Source: Diphasiastrum complanatum
Lineage: Eukaryota > Streptophyta > Lycopodiopsida > Lycopodiales > Lycopodiaceae
NCBI GenBank assembly: GCA_029204225.1
Contig: MU835799.1
Location: forward strand, 1-36,202
Reading direction: 5' to 3'
Length of the DNA stretch: 36,202 bases
Shown: positions 30,126 to 36,202 of the stretch, piece by piece
How the letters are laid out: every line of letters begins with the position of its first letter
How positions within the stretch are numbered: the stretch's first letter is position 1
The notes under the pieces: model-generated
Databases searched by the model: none
What the model was told of the DNA's origin: nothing
Seen by the model: only the letters and a program-made list of their open reading frames with translations
Translations under genes and position numbers: made by a program

Positions 30126-30403
30126 CCTTGTTGCTTATAGAGTAGTATGTTCACAATGCATCAATTTGATTATATAAGAGTGTTAGACAAAACAATGGTA
30201 AAGTTTGCTTCAGGAAAAGGCTTGTTTTGTATTTGTTAAAAAACACAAAACCATGCTACTAGTCAAAGGGTGCTACTCCGAGAAATAACTGACTTTAGTT
30301 TTGTTGAGTCAAAAATAGATTTGTTTATGGGGAGACTAGTGAATAGATCAAAAATATATATAAAGCATCCCGCTAGTATCCAGTTAGATCCACGAAGATG
30401 TCA
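30126..30403. other. No gene seen; 3' flank of the methyltransferase-like gene
   Basis: This is AT-rich sequence downstream (minus strand) of the stop at 30404. If the gene pair belongs to a transposon, one end should lie around here. I could not identify an inverted repeat matching the far side. Confidence 0.35.
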
Positions 30404-32030
30404 CTAGAATGTGTGCATCAGGGCAAGCAATCCCTCGTAGATGGGTTTATCTTCCTCAATGGCCAAGCAGTGGCGCCCTTCCTCACTCGCAGCCTGAGTC
30501 ATGGTTCCAACTCCTGCAAAGGCATCCACAATCCCATCCCCCACCATAGTGAAGCGCTCAAGGATGTACCTACAGACACTGAAATTGTCAGCATGCCTGA
30601 CAATAGCCATAAATGTCAGATTGTGCACTGAAGCAAGAGGTAAGCACTATACCTCATAGTATCTAGAAACCTCTCATGGCCACCATGCACGGCTTTTTCT
30701 CCATACGTCGTGACGGAAGAGCGATTGTCTTCCCAAAGCAATGTGCCTTTTCTGTGGACATCCCCCAAGGTCACAAGAAGACGGGTCTATTCAAAGTATG
30801 GAAGGCACGACAGATCAACTATGCTGTAAGCGAGTATCGAAAGGGTGGTCACCTGCCAAGACAAAACATCGGTTTAGTAAGCTTATACTAACTAACCATG
30901 TGCACAGCTTATTCTTAATATACAACCTATTTTGTACCTCTTCAAGTGGCTCCAATATGTAATAACTATCCTCCATTTGCAAAGTCCAATGACGATGCAA
31001 ACTGTACCCATAGCTGATGGCAAGTCCATCTATCTCGGGAAAGTGCATGGGATTACAACAAAACACAACCCAAGTACCCCTCTCTGTCGAGGCATGTCTT
31101 TTGGCAAGCACAAAGCACGAAGTCGCACAAGCTGAATGATATTGATTCTAGTGTGGCGTGGTAGTGGGATCGCCCATGTGCTTGACCCCAAGACCGGTGG
31201 GTAACTGGGCCCACCATAGGGATGCATAATGTGCCTCGACAAAGGAATGTAGTGCCAAAGAAGCCCTGCATTTCTTTTCTTGGCCAGCCTAGTTATATCA
31301 GCTTGCACGCAGCACACAAGACCAAGTTCAACAACCTTCTTGGCTGCACAACGAAATGAAGTGAAAGATCAACATGAGTTGGAAAGACAAATAAATAATG
31401 CGATAAAAAAATAGTTTAGAACTTACATTTACCTCTCTGGGCTGGTGGTTCTTCCAATGACTCTTCGGTGTAATCAACTGTAGTACCACTACTCTCGGAC
31501 ACTAGGTCGAGTGCCCTCTTTGACCGAAGTTCTTTGTGACATAATTGTTTCCCTTTCCTGGCCTTAGAGGTGGATCCAACGACGGGTTCCTCAGATACTT
31601 GACTATCTCTTATCTTCCACTCTGCAAAAAGATCTTTCTCGCATGCAGGTATCATGCCAGCTGGGTAATCCAACCACCAAGGGCACGCTTCTTTCTCCCA
31701 ATCGGAAATACTTACATCAAGCCATGCCAGTGGAAACATCGATTGTGGCCCATGAGGGTCCAGCCATGATGGGATCTGTTCTGGCGGCGAGGGCAAGGAG
31801 CTGGCCTCTTCAAGAGCAATAAACCATCTGCAAAACGAACAAACATAAACACAGTTAGAGGAGCACCAACATAGCATGTTAAGTACATGACGTACGTACA
31901 TGTGCATTGGAGGTTTCAGGTACATAGGTTTTTTAGGGAGAAGCAATTCAGAGTTGGTGACAACAGCAGTATTTTTTGGTGTAGGTGAACCGTCGCTTCA
32001 AATGTGGCTTGTGTTTTGACTCTTTGTATT
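30404..32030 (-). pseudogene. DNA-methyltransferase-like gene remnant with introns
   Basis: Minus-strand exons that join in frame are: about 32020-31900; 31827-31427; 31343-30938; 30852-30653; 30569-30404. Introns of 72, 83, 85 and 83 bp all start GT and end AG. The last exon (joined as DTM-R-YILERF) reads GDGIVDAFAGVGTMTQAA then GRHCLAIEEDKPIYEG. This is the AdoMet-binding FxGxG region that closes beta-class N6/N4 DNA methyltransferases (motif DAFAGVG, 30526-30506). The catalytic DPPY-type motif should lie earlier; only weak candidates (HYIPL near 31270, CNPMHF near 31040) are seen. Lesions are a 1-bp insertion in the first exon, a frameshift in 31343-31111, and TAG at 30789-30787. The N-terminal part (WFIALEEASSLPSPPEQIPS) is unknown. 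A non-DNA methyltransferase is possible. Confidence 0.5.
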
Positions 32031-32312
32031 TTTTTTAGTTCAGATTTACTACATTCTGTCATTTTCAAAAAACATTCTGTCATTTTCGGTTTTCGTTTTT
32101 TGTTTCAGGTCCACAGTCCTCCAGGGGCATCAAAAGTTGTAAGTACATGTGCATTGGAGGTTTCAGGTACATAGGTTTTTTGGGGAGAAGCAATTCAGAG
32201 CTGGTGACAACAACAATATTTTTGGTGTAAATGAACCGTCGCTTCAAATGTGGCTTGTGTTTTGACTCTTTGTATTTTTTTTAGTTCAGATTTATTACAT
32301 TCTGTCATTTTC
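31896..32312. repeat. Tandem duplication of a first-exon segment
   Basis: About 170 bp at 31896-32066 recurs at 32143-32312 with few differences (offset 247 bp). On the minus strand each copy encodes KHKPHLKRRF, then LLLPKKPMYLKPPMH and a GT splice-donor-like end. The 32143 copy keeps one frame through (YTKNIVVVTSSELLLPKKP). The 31896 copy has an extra A that breaks it. The more intact copy is the one farther from the rest of the gene. Confidence 0.85.
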
Positions 32313-32680
32313 GAAACATTCATCAATTTATCTATTCTGTAATTTTTTTATACATAATCAACTTACCTAGTGAGTAGTGCATGCAATCTGTATAGCACGT
32401 CACGAATGGTAAATCAGTTAAACCTTACTTAGTACCATAGTCCTCAGAGTTAAAATCAAAATAAAATCATTTTGAGATAGAAAGAAATTGAAACTACCGC
32501 TAATGACACGAGAAAGTTTGTTAGGAAAAAGCAAACATTACGACATACGAATTGCATGTCCTAATACTACAGAGGTTGAATATTTTAAGAGTAAGGATGC
32601 ATTAAATCTTAGTATGGTGTAAACTATCGATGTCAAATTCACGATTACACTTGTAATAGTTTAAGTTTACTCATCTGCAG
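32313..32680. promoter_or_regulatory. Region between divergent genes, possible shared promoter
   Basis: The two head-to-head genes are separated here. A strong minus-strand splice donor, CTAG|GTAAGT (exon end 32367), preceded by a frame reading RDVLYRLHALLTR, suggests a further upstream exon of the methyltransferase-like gene at about 32367-32410. That would leave roughly 270 bp before the plus-strand ATG at 32681. A plus-strand acceptor, CATCTGCAG, ends at 32680, so the transposase gene may also have a 5' exon here. No TATA box is convincing. Confidence 0.35.
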
Positions 32681-35600
32681 ATGGATGCAATGGTCTCGTT
32701 CGAGTCAAACATTATTAACCCTCTAAAACTGACCTTCCGAGATGGAGAGATTATAATTAAAAAAAAACTATTTGCAAAGGCACGTGGGTCCTCAAGGTAT
32801 CGTGTCTGAAATTTCAGCGATCATCTACATGGAAGATGCCTACACGTTGAGAACTAACCTAACTCCTACTTGTGATGTAGAGGGGGAAGAGGTATACATC
32901 CTTGATGAGTGTGTTTCGAAGGAGTACATGGTAACCTTGGAATAGAAGAAATCCGTACATCAAGGCACCAATTTGACTTTGGATGTTTCTTCGGAATCCA
33001 GGGAAGATTCCGAAGATAGCTGCTATATACCAAATGTGTATAAGAAAAATGCACTCGACACTGCCAAGCGAAGCAGATCAATAACGCTAGCGAGCGATAG
33101 TAAGTCAGTTAAAAAATTGACCACAGTCAGCTCGTTCCAAGCAGTTCATAAGAGCACTATAGAGGTAATCATGGGAGGGACAGTTAGTGGCCTTCTAAGA
33201 AAATTGATAGTGCAAAACAACCACACTGAGAACGTCACGGAGCTGCCAAGAACATACAATGGTGACGTGATATATGAGTTTCCACCCACATACGGTCAGG
33301 TTCAGTCTATGGATGCGATGGAGCATAAGTTTGATGGGCATATATGGACAAAGCATGTCACTTCAAACATCCAGTTTCCAGGGGTGGTGAGAGTTGCATA
33401 TTGCGGGGGTATGTTCCAGTGTATCCGCCAGACATGGCCAAATCAAGTAAACACATAAAGGCAAACTCCCTTCTTTTCAAGGGTACCCTCAATCGAAGAT
33501 GTCTGCTTGGAGGATCGTCGAGTTCTGTTGGTACACTTGCATGTGCATTCTGTAGGCAACCTGTGGTGCATGTCAAAACTTGCGAATGCTATGTTTATTA
33601 TGTGATGCCATCTTATTTTAGTTGCACTCGATTCTTAATCCATTTGGGCACGCATGCCCACCCAACCGCAGCTGGCTTTTCAAAACATATTGTTGAAAAG
33701 GTGAGGAAACTAGTGCGTGATGTTGTTGCAGCAGATATGACTGCAGCCCCACGTACGATTCAATTGGACATAGCAAAACAAATTGTGATGAGCTCAGTCA
33801 TGGGCGATGGTGAAAAGGATGATGCTAAAGCCAACTCGATGGAGCACAAAAATTTGCTAGAGGAGATGGCACCTTTGGTGGAGAATCGAAGGTTAGACCG
33901 CATTGTGCCAAAATTGTTGTTGGAAAAAGCAGACAATACCCTCCTATGTTGTAGGATTCGTTTGCTTGATTGTTTAGAGTTGATCTCAAATGCAGGATTC
34001 GTAAACTGGTTAGCAATGCAAGGGCTGGCAGCACACGTGCGAGAGACTGTGTAGATGCAATTTTGCTCCTGAAACGCCAATGTAGATACGATTTTTTCCA
34101 GTTGAGCAAATTTTTGGGGCAGGGCTCTCTAAAAGAAAGATGCTATGTTTTCAAGATGTCCTCACAAGGACTAGCCTCTAGACTTGATCTTGTCAATCAC
34201 ATGAGACGTACGGGTGAAGGAGATCTGAGAAGGGCATGATCCAATGGGACACACACGGCGAGTGAATGCTTGGACCACGATGGCATGCCATGTTTATGAC
34301 CCTAGGCAAGAAATATGACACGAATTTTAGTTGACTTCAAGCTTAAGAAATATCTTAATAGTAAAGTGTACAAAATAATACTTCATGTGATGTGCAGTAT
34401 TCAGGAGCTTCCTACAATTGCAACATGCGAGATGAAAGAGGAAGACACGGAGTCCCATACACTATTTTGGGAGATGTTGAATTCTACGATGATGCGACAT
34501 GGGCACTCTCCGGCTGACTTTCACGAGTTCATGGCAGATGAAGCACAAGCAAACTGGCGTGTTGTTCGAAAGGTCTTCAATGGTGGTCCGGACAATGAGT
34601 TGGTTGGCAGAGAACAATCATGTCTATTTCATTGGGCACAAAGTCTAGAGATCCACACAACCAAGTATGTGCATAAAGAGCACCAACAAAAACACAAGGA
34701 ATTATGTGAGCAGTGGCGAGTTTCAAGGACCAAAGAAGAGGCAACGCTACAATACAGAGTCATTCGACAATGGTGGAGGACAGATAACGTTAGCGACCAT
34801 GACCTGGCGTACATGGACAGTTGGATGGGCTGGTGAAACTTCGGGATAGCTCGCTGGGGTGAATGCATGACACAGGTAAGACACGAGAACACGACGCACG
34901 GCTTGTTATAACTTTTTTGTATGCCTACACGTATGTATAGATCACTAAGTACATGTTTGTGGTGCGTAGGTGGTTGATGCGATTGAGGGTGCGAACACGC
35001 CAAGAACTAACTTGTCCGAATCCAAGCATGGCAGTTGGCTTGCGGGTGAAGGTGGACGCACAAAGATATCGTTGTATGATGCGTGCATCTCTGATCTTGC
35101 AAATGCTCTTTTGCAAAGTGCCAAGCAACAAGCCTATTTACAAGGAAGACATCTGGGTGAAGGTCCTAGCTTGCAAAGCTTGATAAACAGTAGTGCACTA
35201 AGGGCCACACAGGCACCAAGAACTGTAGCAACGGCTGTGAACAATGTGGTCACAAGCACGCCCATGCACTTCCTATTTCATCATTATCAGGAGACCGCGA
35301 AACAGTGCAACGCAAGCGTGGGCCTATTGAGGTGGTCAACATCGAAGACAATGCTACTCATAAACCTGAATACATTCATGTAAACATGGATCAGACTACA
35401 CGTGGGAGATGCAAGAAGTTGGATTTCCAAAATGCTAATGTTAATGAAACAATAGAGGAAGTGTGTATGGTTGTGGAACGTGAAATTCACGATACCCAAT
35501 GGGCTATATGCCGCACAGAAGTTGGTAGCAAGGTGAAATGTCTGGGTTGGATCCCGAAAAAGGGCATGTTTGGTCGAATTGTTTCCAACGCACAGGGCAA

Positions 35601-35739
35601 CCCTGCTCCATGTTTCTTCGGAAGCAGGAAGCACCCGGGTTGTTGGCTGATTCTGTCAAATCTCCAAGATACTCGGATAGAGCAACTCAAGAGCACCTCT
35701 CACCTTAGACCGAGGAGGTCTCTGAGAAGACGAGACTAA
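32681..35739 (+). pseudogene. MULE-like DDE transposase gene remnant
   Basis: Plus-strand fragments in several frames follow a transposase order. The N-terminal part (MDAMVSFESNIINPLKLTFR) is followed by an acidic region. A Cys/His cluster comes next (VAYCGGMFQC; CAFCRQP at 33544; HLGTHAHP at 33641), like the WRKY/FLYWCH-type zinc domains of Mutator-like transposases. The catalytic core shows WDTHTA (Asp 34248, other frame) and FMADEAQANWRVV (Asp 34537). It also has CLFHW (C-x2-H, 34621) and, after a 94-bp GT-AG intron (34876-34969), TNLSESKHGSW (Glu 35018). The C-terminal part (35305-35739) contains VKCLGWIPKKGMFGRIV and a basic end. Lesions are TGA 32807, TAG 32943, TGA 34237 and TGA 34834 (Trp expected), plus frameshifts near 32815, 33430, 34000 and 35290. 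A transposase-derived host gene is an alternative. Confidence 0.55.
34876..34969 (+). other. Intron of the transposase-like gene
   Basis: The donor is CAG|GTAAGA and the acceptor is GTGCGTAG|GTGG. The flanking frames join without a shift (GECMTQ, then VVDAIEGANTP), placing the third acidic residue in the following exon. Confidence 0.65.
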
Positions 35740-36202
35740 TGAAGACTGAGAGCCGAGTATGAGAGCCGAGGAATACTAGTTAGTAATGACAAGTAAGAAT
35801 TGTGTAAGCCTCATGGTGAATCCCGAAAGATGGAATGACCATGTAGGAACTAGTATTTCTAAGCAAATGTAATAAATGCAAGTAGACCCCTCTCAAAGAA
35901 AGTAGAGTGAGCCACCTTTTGATGGTGACCTCTAGTGGAGAGCATTATTCCACTTGTAATTTGTGAAATGTGGAAATTCCACTAGGATGCCACCTAAGTA
36001 GCTCTCTTGCTTATTTAAGAGACTCCCTCTTTGTAAAGAGGAGCTTTTTGTGATTTGTATCAACTCCATGCTGAAATGAGAAGAGCCTTCATGAGTTTGG
36101 TGCAACCATTGAGCTCCTTAATCATGCTTGTTTCTTGAGTGATGCATTTATGATCTTGCCCTTCCCTCCTTTTGTGTGTGGTTGTGGACTGTAGAGTGGA
36201 TT
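35740..36202 (+). other. No gene seen; LTR- or promoter-like DNA at window edge
   Basis: The segment has a TATA-like TTATTTAAG (36010-36018) followed about 25-30 bp later by CTTTGTAAAGAGGAGC. This is the layout often seen at the U3/R junction of plant gypsy LTRs. AATAAATG at 35870 could also be a polyadenylation-like word for the transposase gene. No defined ends are visible because the window stops. Confidence 0.3.

Overview
This window looks like nuclear DNA of a land plant with a large, repeat-rich genome. The evidence is an intact eukaryotic tRNA-Ala(AGC) with A/B boxes, a 5' CAA motif and a TTTT stop, LTR retrotransposons primed by plant initiator tRNA-Met, GT-AG introns of 70-95 bp in the only complex gene models, and long AT-rich non-coding stretches. 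A non-seed plant or gymnosperm would fit, but nothing in the sequence identifies the species. Almost every protein-like segment is a decayed transposable element.

Layout. 1-685: broken Ty3/gypsy gag (minus). 844-3121: copia-like gag-protease unit (plus) ending in a polypurine tract and LTR, with no integrase, RT or RNase H. 3296-4110: LINE-type reverse transcriptase remnant (plus). 4329-5250: possible low-copy sequence with a candidate first exon, a degenerate tandem repeat and the tRNA-Ala gene. 5640-6250: solo or truncated copia-type LTR (minus). 7990-10604: nested copia material (minus), namely an older RT fragment, a 629-bp LTR and a degenerate pol. 10599-11622 and 14962-15996: two diverged copies of an unclassified 1-kb repeat. 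11623-11869: integrase C-terminal fragment (plus). 11870-13640: CT-rich DNA with a 30-bp minisatellite, a GTACGG palindrome and a GC-rich inverted repeat. 13900-14960: large foldback structure, with a related copy at 22400-22970. 16850-19080: copia gag, leader, PBS and a complete LTR (minus). 20470-21850: gypsy-like gag with an acidic tail (minus). 22985-24040: copia RNase H end plus LTR, abutting gypsy pol fragments at 24041-25981. 27150-28724: gag zinc-knuckle and copia RNase H debris.

30400-35740 is the most unusual part. A minus-strand multi-exon gene remnant ends in an AdoMet-binding signature resembling N6/N4 DNA methyltransferases. It lies head to head with a plus-strand gene remnant that has Mutator-like (MULE) transposase features: an N-terminal zinc-binding region, DDE-type acidic positions, a C-x2-H motif and an N-x-x-E-S-like motif. 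About 260-300 bp separates them. This suggests a DNA transposon, or a host locus derived from one, in which a transposase and a DNA-methyltransferase-like protein were paired. Both genes are damaged here by stops and frameshifts, so this copy is a fossil.

All calls come from reading motifs by eye. No alignment or database search was run, and boundaries without a named motif are approximate.
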